Shown here piece by piece: positions 8,771 through 18,361 of a stretch of 64,000 nt of DNA. This DNA comes from Bin55 sp009840545 (GTDB taxonomy: Bacteria > Pseudomonadota > Gammaproteobacteria > Pseudomonadales > Azotimanducaceae). Both the position numbers and the translations under genes were made by a program. The DNA lies in assembly GCA_965208815.1 (NCBI GenBank), contig OZ242357.1, positions 1,860,001-1,924,000 of the forward strand, in the 5' to 3' direction. Under the pieces are notes generated by a model. It did not search any database. It was not told where the DNA came from and saw only the letters and a program-made list of their open reading frames with translations. Positions within the stretch are counted from its first letter, which is position 1. Each line of letters opens with the position of its first letter.

Positions 8771-11556
8771 GCACAAAGCACCCACTCAAAGGTTCTTTCG
8801 ATCCCAAGTCGATCGAAGCCGATCTGTATGCAGAGTGGGAACAGAATGGCTACTTTGACCCGAGCGGTGACGGCAAGCCGTTTTCAATCGCTATACCCCC
8901 TCCCAATGTGACGGGAACCTTGCATGTCGGCCATGCGTTTCAACAAACCCTGATGGACGCAATAATTCGATACCGTCGGATGTCTGGATTCGACACCTTG
9001 TGGCAGACGGGTACAGATCACGCAGGCATATCGACGCAAATGGTCGTGACGGAGCAACTGCGAGCACAAGGTCTGTCGCCGTCTGATCTAGGGCGAGAAA
9101 AATTCGTTGACCGAGTCTGGGAATGGAAGAAAGAGTCGGGAGGAACGATAACCCAGCAAATGCGGCGGATGGGAGCTTCTGTAGATTGGTCACGTGAGCG
9201 ATTCACGATGGACGAAGGTTTCTCGCGAGCTGTAACCGAGGTCTTCGTTCGCCTCTACGAAGATGGACTCATCTACAAAGGTACTCGGTTAGTCAATTGG
9301 GATCCGGAGCTCAAGACGGCTCTATCTGACCTCGAAGTTGTTGCGGAGTCCGAAGACGGTCATCTTTGGCACATCAAGTATCCACTTGCCGACGGAATTC
9401 AGACGTCAAATGGAAAAGACTACGTTGTCGTTGCGACTACGCGCCCAGAAACTATGTTGGGCGATACCGCAGTTGCGGTAAATCCCAAGGATGAACGCTA
9501 CGCTTCGATCCTCGGCAAGAATGTCAATCTGCCACTAGCAAATCGGAGCATCCCAATAATTGCGGACGATCATGTTGACATGGAGTTCGGTACGGGGTGC
9601 TTGAAGATAACCCCTGCCCACGACTTCGACGACAACGAAATTGGAACGCGCCATGAACTTGATCAAGTAAACATTTTTACGGCTTCGGCAACCCTGAACG
9701 AAAATTCGCCTCCACAATATCGGGGCATGGATCGATTCGACGCTCGTCGTGCCATAGTTCAAGATTTGGAAGAATCTGGTCTCCTTGACTCAGTCGAACC
9801 ATATTCCGTCAAGATTCCCCGTGGGGAGCGGTCTAATGTAGTTGTTGAGCCGCTCCTAACTAATCAATGGTTTGTCAATGTCCAGCCGCTTGCAGAAAGA
9901 GCGGTTCATGTCGTCCAGGAAGGACACATTGAATTTGTACCTAAACATTGGGAGAACGTCTACTACGCATGGATGAGGGAGATTCGCGATTGGTGTATCA
10001 GCCGCCAGCAGTGGTGGGGCCACCAGATTCCAGCTTGGTACGACTCCGATCAGAATATCTATGTGGGACGTACCGAATCGGAGGCAAGGGAAAAGGCCAA
10101 TCTTGCAGCAGACGTATCGCTCGTACGCGACCCAGACGTACTAGAAACATGGTTTTCGAGCGCGCTGTGGACGTTTGGAACTTTAGGTTGGCCGGAAGAC
10201 ACACCCGAACTGCACAAGTACCACCCGACAGACGTACTTGTCACGGGTCACGACATCATCTTTTTTTGGGTTGCGCGCATGATCATGATGACCTTGCGAT
10301 TTACCGACGAAGTGCCGTTCAAGAAGGTCTACATTACTGGACTGATACGGGACGCCGAAGGGGCGAAAATGTCCAAGACGGCAGGAAACGGTCTGGACCC
10401 TCTTGATCTCGTCGATGGGATTGATGTTGAAGGTCTTGTAGCGAAACGCACGCAAGATCTCACACAGCCTCGCATGGCTGAACGAATAGAACGAGCAACT
10501 AGACGCGATTTTCCTGAAGGAATAAAAGCTTTCGGTGCAGACGCGCTGAGATTCACGCTATGCGCCATTGCTTCGCCCGCCAGCAACTACAGTCTGGATG
10601 TCAGCCGTGTGGAGGGCTACCACTTCTTTTGCAACAAGCTATGGAACGCAACAAAGTTCGTCATGGCGAACTGTGAGGGATTCGAACCCAACGCTTCGAT
10701 GGAACTGTCGGTTGCAGATCGTTGGATTCGGTCTCGTACAAGAAATCTCATCGAAGATTGTCGCAGAGCATTTGATACCTATCGGTTCGACCTCTGCGCA
10801 AAACACATGCACGATTTTGTATGGCACGAATATTGCGATTGGTACCTCGAACTAACAAAACCACTAATCTACGACGAGGGTGTTCTAGAGGATGTCAAGA
10901 ACGGAGCGAAGTTCACGCTATTGGAGGTGCTTGAACTACTACTAAGAGTCCTACATCCAGTAATGCCTTTTGTTACCGAAACACTGTGGAAACAGGTTGC
11001 AGATCTTGTGGGAAGAAACTCTCCCTCACTAATGCTCGAACGGTATCCGACCACCGAAGATCTTCCTTTTGATAGTCAAGCGGAGTCGAATATTGACTGG
11101 CTGAAGAATGTTGTTACGGCAATTCGTAACGTTCGAGGTGAACGCCAAATCTCTCCAAGAAAAAACGTGCACGTAGCCCTGAGCGAAGGATCCGCAGAAG
11201 ACCGCAGATTGTCGGAGTACAACAAAGCGCTGCTGTGCAAATTGGCTCATGTATCCAAACTCTCGTGGGCCGACGGGGAAAATGGCAACGGCCAAGGGTC
11301 TGTTCAGCTCGTTGATCGCCTCAAGATTACAGTTCCTTTCATAGACGCGGAGGAAATTGCGTCAGAACGCAATCGCATAAACAAGGAACTGAGTCGTATT
11401 GATAAAGAACTTGCCGGAGTCGAGGCAAAGCTCAACAATGAAAACTTTGTTCAACGGGCACCGCCAAACATTGTGAACACTCAGAGAGAAAAAGCTGTGT
11501 CTCTTAGGTCGCAGCGCGAGACTCTCCGTCAACAAGCTGCTCAATTGCCGAGCTAA
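8767..11556 (+). CDS. valS: valyl-tRNA synthetase
   Basis: This 929-residue class I synthetase has its HIGH motif as HVGH at residues 53-56 (within PPNVTGTLHVGHAF). The KMSKS loop reads KMSKT near residue 535, followed by the AGNGLDPLDLVDGI segment typical of ValRS. The editing CP1 domain lies between them (TTRPETMLGDTAVAVNP is the conserved core). The anticodon-binding helical domain and the C-terminal coiled coil (EIASERNRINKELSRIDKEL) are present. It is translationally coupled to holC. The stop codon overlaps the stop region of the convergent quinone oxidoreductase by four bases. Confidence 0.98.
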   Translation: MSTKHPLKGSFDPKSIEADLYAEWEQNGYFDPSGDGKPFSIAIPPPNVTGTLHVGHAFQQTLMDAIIRYRRMSGFDTLWQTGTDHAGISTQMVVTEQLRAQGLSPSDLGREKFVDRVWEWKKESGGTITQQMRRMGASVDWSRERFTMDEGFSRAVTEVFVRLYEDGLIYKGTRLVNWDPELKTALSDLEVVAESEDGHLWHIKYPLADGIQTSNGKDYVVVATTRPETMLGDTAVAVNPKDERYASILGKNVNLPLANRSIPIIADDHVDMEFGTGCLKITPAHDFDDNEIGTRHELDQVNIFTASATLNENSPPQYRGMDRFDARRAIVQDLEESGLLDSVEPYSVKIPRGERSNVVVEPLLTNQWFVNVQPLAERAVHVVQEGHIEFVPKHWENVYYAWMREIRDWCISRQQWWGHQIPAWYDSDQNIYVGRTESEAREKANLAADVSLVRDPDVLETWFSSALWTFGTLGWPEDTPELHKYHPTDVLVTGHDIIFFWVARMIMMTLRFTDEVPFKKVYITGLIRDAEGAKMSKTAGNGLDPLDLVDGIDVEGLVAKRTQDLTQPRMAERIERATRRDFPEGIKAFGADALRFTLCAIASPASNYSLDVSRVEGYHFFCNKLWNATKFVMANCEGFEPNASMELSVADRWIRSRTRNLIEDCRRAFDTYRFDLCAKHMHDFVWHEYCDWYLELTKPLIYDEGVLEDVKNGAKFTLLEVLELLLRVLHPVMPFVTETLWKQVADLVGRNSPSLMLERYPTTEDLPFDSQAESNIDWLKNVVTAIRNVRGERQISPRKNVHVALSEGSAEDRRLSEYNKALLCKLAHVSKLSWADGENGNGQGSVQLVDRLKITVPFIDAEEIASERNRINKELSRIDKELAGVEAKLNNENFVQRAPPNIVNTQREKAVSLRSQRETLRQQAAQLPS

Positions 11557-12524
11557 GAACGTACTCGGAGCACGACTTTTCCGAAAGTCGAGTTTGAAGC
11601 AATCAGCTTGTGGGCTTCGTCTACTTGCTCGATCGGAAGTATCCGATCGATGATGGGTTGTATTTCTCCTGACTCAATCAGCGGCCACACCCTCTTTTTC
11701 AATTCATCCATGACTTGTGCCTTTGCGGCAATGGGGCGAGCGCGTAAAGTCGACCCAATGACTCGTTGTCGTTTCACCATTAAGCGACCGAGGGCGATCT
11801 CTGTATCGCCACCTCCCATCAATCCAATGACCACCAGTCTTCCATCGGTCGCCAGAACTTTGAGGTTCTTCTCAAAGTACGATGCTCCAACAGGGTCCAA
11901 AATCACGTCTACACCCTTGCTTTGCGTCCACTCGGTCACAGCTCCAACAAAATCCTCATCACTACGGACGCAACCTGATGACGCACCTAGTTCTTGGCAT
12001 CTAAGGACTTTCTCCCTAGAACCGGCTGTGACGAAACAAGGATTCTGAAAAGACTTGCACAACTGTATTGCCGAAGTTCCGACGCCACTGCCGCCTGCAT
12101 GAATGAGTACTGTCTCCCCAGGTTGCAGCCGAGCTTCCATGTAAAGGTTCAAGTATGCAGTAGCAAATACTTCGGGAAGTGCGGCGGCGGCATCATAGCC
12201 AATGTTTCCTGGAATTCTCAAAACCTGCCCGGCAGGTACGGTTACGTTTTCTGCGTAGCCCCCACCAGACAAGAGCGCACATACCCGATCGCCCAGGTCG
12301 ATGCTGGTTACGCCCTCCCCAACCTTGTCCACCACACCAGAGCACTCCAGTCCCAATATCGAACTCGCACCAGGAGGCGGCGGATAGCCTCCAGCTCGTT
12401 GGGATAGATCCGCTCTATTGACTGCGCTAGCATGGACGGCAATTCGAATTTCTCCTCTCTTTGGATATAAGTCGGACACTTCATCCCAAGACAGCTGGTC
12501 TTTGTGCTGAACAACGGCTTTCAC
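11553..12524 (-). CDS. PIG3-type NAD(P)H quinone oxidoreductase
   Basis: This 323-residue medium-chain dehydrogenase/reductase lacks the zinc-binding cysteines of alcohol dehydrogenases. The GROES-like N-terminal half includes ASAVNRADLSQRAGGYPPPPGASSILGLE (residues about 32-60), and the Rossmann half carries HAGGSGVGTSAIQL (about 142-155), an NADPH-type motif. The YPPPPG signature points to the PIG3/TP53I3 subgroup of quinone reductases. The role is probably reduction of quinones or reactive carbonyls in the cytoplasm; the substrate is not readable from sequence. It is divergent from hemH across about 290 bp in which I see no other gene. Confidence 0.92.
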   Translation of the reverse strand: MKAVVQHKDQLSWDEVSDLYPKRGEIRIAVHASAVNRADLSQRAGGYPPPPGASSILGLECSGVVDKVGEGVTSIDLGDRVCALLSGGGYAENVTVPAGQVLRIPGNIGYDAAAALPEVFATAYLNLYMEARLQPGETVLIHAGGSGVGTSAIQLCKSFQNPCFVTAGSREKVLRCQELGASSGCVRSDEDFVGAVTEWTQSKGVDVILDPVGASYFEKNLKVLATDGRLVVIGLMGGGDTEIALGRLMVKRQRVIGSTLRARPIAAKAQVMDELKKRVWPLIESGEIQPIIDRILPIEQVDEAHKLIASNSTFGKVVLRVRS

Positions 12525-12813
12525 TTCAGATGTACACTCTTGGCTATATTGGACATGCGTGCATTATCTTTAACACTGGCTCATACCACCCTACCGATCA
12601 GAACTATCAAATTGACAGGTGCCGAGACTCTCGATACATCGTTGGTATACCTATGCCAAGTAGTAAACAAAGTGCGCAACGGGGTCTAGTCGGAAATTCG
12701 CACCCAGAAGAACGAGGTCAATTTGTTCTCCAGACAAAGCCAAGTGGCTCATTAAGCTACCTGCCAATTCGAAAGCTCTAGACTAATTGGTCACTTATGA
12801 GGACACAATCGAA

Positions 12814-13800
12814 ATGAGTCTGAGAGTCATCGTTACCAATCTTGGCTCTCCCGCATCTCCCGCCCAAGGAGACGTGCGGCGATTTCTAATCGAATTCCTA
12901 ACAGATCCCTACGTCATTGATCTTCCGAGTCCCGTTCGACAGTTCTTAGTTAAAGGACTTATCGCACCAACTCGAAGTAGACGTTCATCCCGTGCGTATC
13001 AGTCGATTTGGTCGTGCGAAGAAGGTCCCCTGCGATACTTCACAGAAGAAATCGCAAAAGAGCTGAGAAACGTCGGAACTCCGGCTGTGTCCGCGATGCG
13101 CTATGGGGAGCCTTCGCTACGCGACGCCATAGAAGCACAACCGCAAGCCGATCACATAGTTCTTGTTCCGCTGTTTCCGCAATATGCCGACTCAACCATA
13201 ACTACTACAGTTCAACATGCTCGTAAGCTAGTTGGTGATCGCAAATTCTCGGTCGTCCCGCCTTTTTTCGACCGAGCTGAGTATCTAGATGCACTGTTGA
13301 GGCACACACGACAAGAGCTCACGGACAGCGTCGAGCACCTCGTGATCAGTTTCCATAGTTTGCCCGAAAGACACATCACGAAGGCTGACCCAACCAGCAA
13401 TCATTGCTTGAAGAACGAGAACTGCTGCGAAGTGAGATCAGAGTCTCATGCAACCTGTTATCGCCATCAGTGTATGTACACAGCGAACTTTCTCGGCAAG
13501 CATCTAGGATTGCCTTACTCTGTCTCGTTTCAGTCTCGTTTGGGAAGGCTCAAGTGGTTGGAGCCTTCGACGGTGGCTACGATTTCGAACTTAGCAACAG
13601 AGGGAATTCGGAGAATTGCGGTTGTCTGTCCGGCGTTTACAGTTGACAACCTCGAAACTCTAGAAGAAATCGGAATTCAGGCGAGAGAGCTGTTCTTGTC
13701 TCTAGGAGGCGAAGAACTCCAATTGATTTCCTCTCTGAATTCCGATCCACGGTGGATACGTTGTCTAGTCAATCTAATCAATGAGCAGATTTCAATCTAG
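12814..13800 (+). CDS. hemH: ferrochelatase with internal cysteine cluster
   Basis: Ferrochelatase inserts Fe2+ into protoporphyrin IX, the last step of heme synthesis. I chose the ATG at 12814 (MSLRVIVTNLGSP, a normal N-terminus) with GAGG 11 bases upstream; an in-frame TTG at 12787 would add nine residues. The catalytic His lies in VISFHSLPERH and the conserved acidic region in FTVDNLETLEEIG. Right after the His loop is an insert with five cysteines in about 22 residues (HCLKNENCCEV then HATCYRHQC). Family knowledge: some ferrochelatases bind a [2Fe-2S] cluster through internal cysteines in such a segment; I infer this one does. Confidence 0.96.
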   Translation: MSLRVIVTNLGSPASPAQGDVRRFLIEFLTDPYVIDLPSPVRQFLVKGLIAPTRSRRSSRAYQSIWSCEEGPLRYFTEEIAKELRNVGTPAVSAMRYGEPSLRDAIEAQPQADHIVLVPLFPQYADSTITTTVQHARKLVGDRKFSVVPPFFDRAEYLDALLRHTRQELTDSVEHLVISFHSLPERHITKADPTSNHCLKNENCCEVRSESHATCYRHQCMYTANFLGKHLGLPYSVSFQSRLGRLKWLEPSTVATISNLATEGIRRIAVVCPAFTVDNLETLEEIGIQARELFLSLGGEELQLISSLNSDPRWIRCLVNLINEQISI

Positions 13801-13813
13801 CATCTCTTCAATC

Positions 13814-15022
13814 TCAACTGTCGTCGTCGGACAGATCGCTACACGAGAGTTCACCGATAGGGTTGAGGTTGCTGTGGGTAATGCCCATCATGTGTTTCAG
13901 ACGGTCTGAAAGTAAGGCGTAGATTTCGTCAGGTACGTGATGGTTTGCTCCGCTTTGCTCGTGTAGCGCACGAATGAAGTGTCTGTTGTAGTGGCATCTC
14001 AAGCCGTATCGAGTTCCCGGGGCTGTTCGCCTCCCACCGCAATGCAGGACACGAGTGTCAGTGAGAATGCATGTACCCGCTGGTGCACAAATTGCGACCA
14101 GACCGGGTTCTGAATCAATTAGGTCCACCAAATTAGCTCCAACCGAAAACACCGTGGAGCCATCGGAAGACCGATGGGAACCGGGAACAATGTACGTGGC
14201 ACCGTTATCGAGGCTGAATTCGGTAAAACACCAAATTATCAGCGAGCCAAATGGAAACGGTGGGTACGGTAGCGGAAGCAATCCTTGGTCTATATGAAGC
14301 TCTTGCAGACCACCGCCTTGATGAACAATCGACCCATGTGCGCAACCGAGACCAAAACCCTCTCCCATTATCTTGGTCAATAGTCGGTCAACAAGAGGTC
14401 CTCGTTGGGCTGCGGACTCCTTGAATTCCACGATGTCTCGAAAGACGTCGCCTTTGAGTACAAGATTGTTCACGAGCTGAGCTCTATCGTTGCGGCTCGT
14501 CATAATTGCCGTATCTAGCTGTCGTTCTGCTTGGGCCTGATCGACGAGTCGGTCCATTTGTCGCTGTATCTGAGACGGACTCATAGCGTCCTGTACTAGA
14601 CAATATCCCCAACGAACAAAGTCAGATTCCAGTTGGGTCTCATCAGTGGAAGGTCGAGGCAAGTACTCGAAATCGTTGCTGTTTCGAATTTTCCCCGCCT
14701 TCATTCGTTCTTTGGATATTCCCGATAACTGACGAAGAAGCCTGCCCGCACCGATTGAGCTCGTGTGAGATTGACCGTCCGAATACTCAATCCCTCGCTT
14801 CATCGCGGTCGTCCAAGAGTCGCTTGAACTTGTAGCAAGTGACTTGGCTACGAGGTGCTCCAAGTCAGAACGCAGTCGAGCATTTTCTGCCCTTAGTCGT
14901 TGAATAGTCTCTTCTTGATCAGCTACTTCCGGAAGAATTCCCGAAGCTGAGGAGCTCGTGTCTTGTTGCATGGGCTTGGCTTGGTGCTGTCTCTCCGAAC
15001 CGAAATCGAACGGTTGTCTCAA
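13814..15022 (-). CDS. phytanoyl-CoA dioxygenase (PhyH) family protein
   Basis: This 402-residue protein has a C-terminal Fe(II)/2-oxoglutarate oxygenase fold. The HxD iron-binding pair is in LQELHIDQG (about residue 242), the distal His in RVLHCGG (about 327), and the oxoglutarate-binding Arg probably follows in TAPGTRYGLRCHYNRHF. The first 140 residues are not part of the catalytic fold: they hold a Ser-rich stretch and a coiled coil (ETIQRLRAENARLRSDLEHL). The frame opens with TTG at 15022; an ATG at 14971 is the alternative start, and neither has a clear ribosome binding site. The substrate is unknown. It converges on hemH with only 13 bases between the stops. Confidence 0.85.
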   Translation of the reverse strand: MRQPFDFGSERQHQAKPMQQDTSSSASGILPEVADQEETIQRLRAENARLRSDLEHLVAKSLATSSSDSWTTAMKRGIEYSDGQSHTSSIGAGRLLRQLSGISKERMKAGKIRNSNDFEYLPRPSTDETQLESDFVRWGYCLVQDAMSPSQIQRQMDRLVDQAQAERQLDTAIMTSRNDRAQLVNNLVLKGDVFRDIVEFKESAAQRGPLVDRLLTKIMGEGFGLGCAHGSIVHQGGGLQELHIDQGLLPLPYPPFPFGSLIIWCFTEFSLDNGATYIVPGSHRSSDGSTVFSVGANLVDLIDSEPGLVAICAPAGTCILTDTRVLHCGGRRTAPGTRYGLRCHYNRHFIRALHEQSGANHHVPDEIYALLSDRLKHMMGITHSNLNPIGELSCSDLSDDDS

Positions 15023-15431
15023 TCATTATGGTAATTCGGACACTTTTAGACCAGATTATTTTCGATGCCGAGCGCTAACTTGAGGAGAATTCGCACCCAA
15101 GCAACTTCAGTCCTAGGTGCCCGAGGAGTCGTCGCATGTCACTGCACAAGGTAGGTGAGCGCTTTACACCAAGCGTAGCATCGCAAGAATGTTCTACGAC
15201 GACAGATTACGAATCCAATCGACGGGAAATTTGTGTGACTTCGTAGAAACTGATGAGAGTTGAGAACCTTGCGGAGCTTGTCCGTTACCTCTCATGAATG
15301 TCGTTTAGAATCAGTGCGTTGAATACTGCTGTACCGGAAGCTTTCTAGAACAAGCGCAACTAGAGCAACCAAGAACTGGTCTCTGAAATCAATGGTGTAG
15401 TGACACCAAACCCAATAGCGAGAATTTGCCC
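15023..15431. other. 409-bp intergenic region without a gene
   Basis: This stretch separates the divergent PhyH gene and solenoid gene. I see no ORF with protein-like character, no RNA gene and no clear repeat. It presumably holds the two promoters, but no confident -35/-10 pair stands out. Confidence 0.5.
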
Positions 15432-17336
15432 ATGACGAAATCAAACAAGAAATTTGGACGCACTACAGTTGTTCTTGTCTGCAGCATTTTGGGTGCAGTG
15501 GTTATCGTAGGTGGATTGCTGGTATTCGGACTTCCGTTAAATCAAATCGAGTCTGCAGATGAAACAGCAGACGCTTCACCACTTAGTCCCCCGTCTAATA
15601 AGAATGCAACAACCCCATCCACCGATATAACGACTCTCGCCGGCATTCAGAATCTCAAGGACTTGGAGGGCGCGGGAAGCAAGTTTGCTCAACAAGTAGC
15701 ACTCTATGGATTGCTGCAAGATGCAAACGAGTCCAAATTGGCGAAATTGGTAGAACAGTCGACAGAAATTTCGCCCACAAGCCTTCAATACAGTACCCAA
15801 CATGCAATCTTTCAGCGTCTTGCTTCGATAGACCCTAGAAAAGCACTGGCTAGTGTCGAGAAAGTTCCGGCGCACCGGCACGGATCCGTGATCTCAGCCA
15901 TATTCGCGGAGTGGTCACACAACAGTTTGGACGACGCGATAGCAGGTGCTGCCAAACTAGATGAGTCCAAGAAGACGGCAGCTCTTGGAGGAATCATGCA
16001 GTCTCGGGACGACCTTTCAGATGATCTGCGGAGGGGTATCGCACGACAGCTTGGAAACGAGCAATATGCACTTGACCTAATTGCTCAATCACAACTTTCT
16101 ACAGTCAGTGGTGATCCGAAAGCGACCTGGAACATCTTGGTCAACGATGACCAACAGGATATGGCCCAAGTTGTCATGCTTGTCGAGACCGCCCAAGCCT
16201 GGTATGAAGAAGGTGGGTTTGGTGCATTGCTTTCCATGCAAGATTCCCTTAGAGACTGGACGACCCGTCACATCGTTTTAGGTTCGACCATCCACCGAAT
16301 GTCTCATGATGAATTGGAAAGTGCATTTGACAAAGCCGTGGTTAATGATCAAGGCGGTCGTTGGTCAATTGCAAACATAGTTACTCAAGCTTGGGTCGCT
16401 GTCGATCCCGAACGTGCTTTTGCGGCAGTCTCGACACTTGACTCGGGAGAAGTTAAGCAGAGATTGTTGGAAACGGTTGTTCGAGAATGGGCAAATGATG
16501 ATCCTCATGTAGTGCTAGAGAGATTGAAAGAACTCCCCGATAACGTTCAGAGAATGGCTCAAGAAGGGGCAATCATTTCCATCGCAAGAGACGATCCAGT
16601 CGAGGCATCTCAGCTTCTTTCGAACGTGGAAGGCAATCGGGCGAGGTCAAATATCGCATGGAATCTTACCTCTATCTGGGTGAACGACGACATTCACGCT
16701 GCCCTGAATTGGGTCTTAACAGATCCAGTTGTTGCAAACATGAGGCAACAACTGCTAGGTCAAGTACTGTATCAGCTTGCTGAAGTCAATCCCCAACTTG
16801 CATTCGACACTGCACTGAATCAACCAGTAAGCGAAAATCGCGAAGGGCTTGAATCTACTGTCATTGCTTACCTTGCACGAACAAATTTGCAGCAAGCTCT
16901 CGACATGCTCTCAAAAGTACGTGATGGCCGGACAAAGGTTGCGGCTTATGGCAACGTAGGCAACGAATTGGTGCGACAAGGAGACGTGAGTCAAGCACTA
17001 AAACTAGCTCAGGAATTTGTCGAACCTAACAAGACGCAATATTTGCAGTCGATTGTTAACACGTGGTCGCGAATGGATCCAGACAACCTTCTTGAATCAA
17101 TGGACCGACTTCCGTCTAGCGAAGTGCAGTCTCGCGCCGCGATGACTTTGATTGCTTCAAATTGGAGGGGAAGACGATTGACCGATGAGCAACTAGCCCA
17201 CGCGAAGTCTTTTCTCAACGAGCAAGATGCTCAGCTTGTTGAACGAGGTCGTGTGCAGGTACGGCGAGGAACTGTCATTTGGCCGCGTAATAGAGATGCG
17301 TCTAGCCCAAGACCGACACCACGACGTGGAAGTTGA
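15432..17336 (+). CDS. membrane-anchored alpha-solenoid repeat protein, paralog 1
   Basis: This protein of 634 residues (ATG 15432; a TTG two codons upstream is in frame) has a basic N-terminus, one hydrophobic segment (about 12-36) with no lipobox, a Ser/Pro/Thr-rich linker (about 40-70) and then some 530 residues of helical repeats. The repeats are about 32-36 residues long and recur around W-x-x-x-D-P-x-x-A-h (for example QAWVAVDPERAFAAV, REWANDDPHVVLERL and NTWSRMDPDNLLESM). The C-terminus is Arg/Pro-rich. I infer a periplasm-facing scaffold held by one transmembrane helix. It is clearly paralogous to the protein at 21926-23839 (shared RDDLS..RR.IAR..NEQ.A.DLI block). I cannot assign a function. 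TPR-like or Sel1-like folds are alternatives, but the repeat is not canonical for either. Confidence 0.8.
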   Translation: MTKSNKKFGRTTVVLVCSILGAVVIVGGLLVFGLPLNQIESADETADASPLSPPSNKNATTPSTDITTLAGIQNLKDLEGAGSKFAQQVALYGLLQDANESKLAKLVEQSTEISPTSLQYSTQHAIFQRLASIDPRKALASVEKVPAHRHGSVISAIFAEWSHNSLDDAIAGAAKLDESKKTAALGGIMQSRDDLSDDLRRGIARQLGNEQYALDLIAQSQLSTVSGDPKATWNILVNDDQQDMAQVVMLVETAQAWYEEGGFGALLSMQDSLRDWTTRHIVLGSTIHRMSHDELESAFDKAVVNDQGGRWSIANIVTQAWVAVDPERAFAAVSTLDSGEVKQRLLETVVREWANDDPHVVLERLKELPDNVQRMAQEGAIISIARDDPVEASQLLSNVEGNRARSNIAWNLTSIWVNDDIHAALNWVLTDPVVANMRQQLLGQVLYQLAEVNPQLAFDTALNQPVSENREGLESTVIAYLARTNLQQALDMLSKVRDGRTKVAAYGNVGNELVRQGDVSQALKLAQEFVEPNKTQYLQSIVNTWSRMDPDNLLESMDRLPSSEVQSRAAMTLIASNWRGRRLTDEQLAHAKSFLNEQDAQLVERGRVQVRRGTVIWPRNRDASSPRPTPRRGS

Positions 17337-17429
17337 GAACGCCGCAAATCAACAACTTCGGATCATGCAATGAATGTGTTTTGGCATAGCAGATAGTGAG
17401 TAAGCTGTCTCGCATGCCACAGTTGGCCA

Positions 17430-18281
17430 CAGGGCAATCGCATACGAAAATAACACATCTGCAACTGTAGTTTTCGTAGGAACTCATGATCCCATCCGGC
17501 TCGGTTGAGCTTGTGTCTCACAATCATCCCGGTCGTTTCGAGACGGGCGGTGTTCAGAGCCAGCTTGCGCAGGATGGCCACATTGGCCGCCCCCCGTTCG
17601 CAAGTCCGAGCCAATCGTGCTCCTCGAGCAGCCCTTCGATTTTGCCGGTGCAGTGCGCCACCCGCGTCTCGATGCGGCCGTGGTCCTTCTCCAGGGTCTA
17701 GTCGACATCGACCCCCGTCGGCGGAAAACGGAAGAACAATTCGAGATCCTCGTGCAGCGACACAAGGTCCAGCACCTCCCGCACCGCCGGTATTTTCTTG
17801 ACATTGACACCCACGTCCCGTTGCGACAGCACCAAGCGCCGGCTCGACGCCCACACCTTGACCATGTGTAGTGCAGGGGCAACCTCTCCGACGCCGTCCC
17901 CCTCGTCCGCCGACACGTACTGGCTCATGAACCGCGCGAACCACGAGGCGAACACTTACGAGTCCAGCGACCCAAACAGACGCGTGAACCTGTCGTGGCT
18001 CGGTGCTCCGTGCTCGTAGGGAAGACGCTTGCGAAGTAACCTCAGCTTCGACCTCGTGAAATCCTCCATGTCGACGCACGACTGTGCACCGCACAGCATC
18101 GCGGCAAACGCCGCGTTGAGCAGCTCCGCCAGCGAAAAGCGTATCGTGTTTCCCCTGCGCGAATCCTCCAGTTGATCCACCATCGCCAAATATCCGTCCA
18201 TGGCCCAGACTACCTTTCCAAAGGCGACGCAATGCTAACAAACCCTGTGAACCTCGAAACATTTCGTATGCGATTCCCCTG
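17430..18281 (-). mobile_element. ISAs1-family insertion sequence, deletion derivative
   Basis: Terminal inverted repeats match at 19 of 20 positions: left end 17430-17449 (CAGGGCAATCGCATACGAAA) and right end 18262-18281, its inverse with one mismatch. Ends beginning CAGGG fit ISAs1-family elements. The element is 852 bp, shorter than typical members (about 1.1-1.4 kb), because its transposase has lost internal segments. I see no flanking target duplication, so the insertion is old or rearranged. The interior is visibly richer in G+C than the flanks. Confidence 0.85.
17451..18201 (-). pseudogene. ISAs1-family transposase, inactivated
   Basis: From 18201 down, the frame encodes the N-terminal domain of ISAs1 transposases (AELLNAAFAAMLCGAQSCVDMEDF, then GAPSHDRFTRLFGSLDS) up to an in-frame TAA at 17956-17958. 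The same frame continues with LHMVKVWASSRRLVLSQRDV and KIPAVREVLDLV, a second stop (TAG, 17698-17700), then EKDHGRIETRVAHCTGKIEGLL. A frameshift leads to ILRKLALNTARLETTGMIVRHKLNRAGWD, the usual C-terminus. The IDGK and IDA-type segments that carry the first catalytic aspartates are deleted. Two stops, a frameshift and lost catalytic residues make this a dead gene. Confidence 0.88.
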
Positions 18282-18361
18282 ATCCGAGCTACAAAAAGAG
18301 TAGCAAATCTATGGGAATCGATTTACACTAATTCCTTCTCTTGAAATAGAACAGATGTCTC

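Noticed and set aside
12461..12781. A 106-codon plus-strand ORF between the quinone oxidoreductase and hemH
   Set aside because: Its first part is antisense to the oxidoreductase and the remainder has no motif, no clear ribosome binding site and no protein-like composition.
17363..18262. A 299-codon minus-strand ORF across the ISAs1 element
   Set aside because: It mixes shadow sequence with the true transposase C-terminus; the real frame with LHMVKVWASSRRLVL runs elsewhere and is broken.
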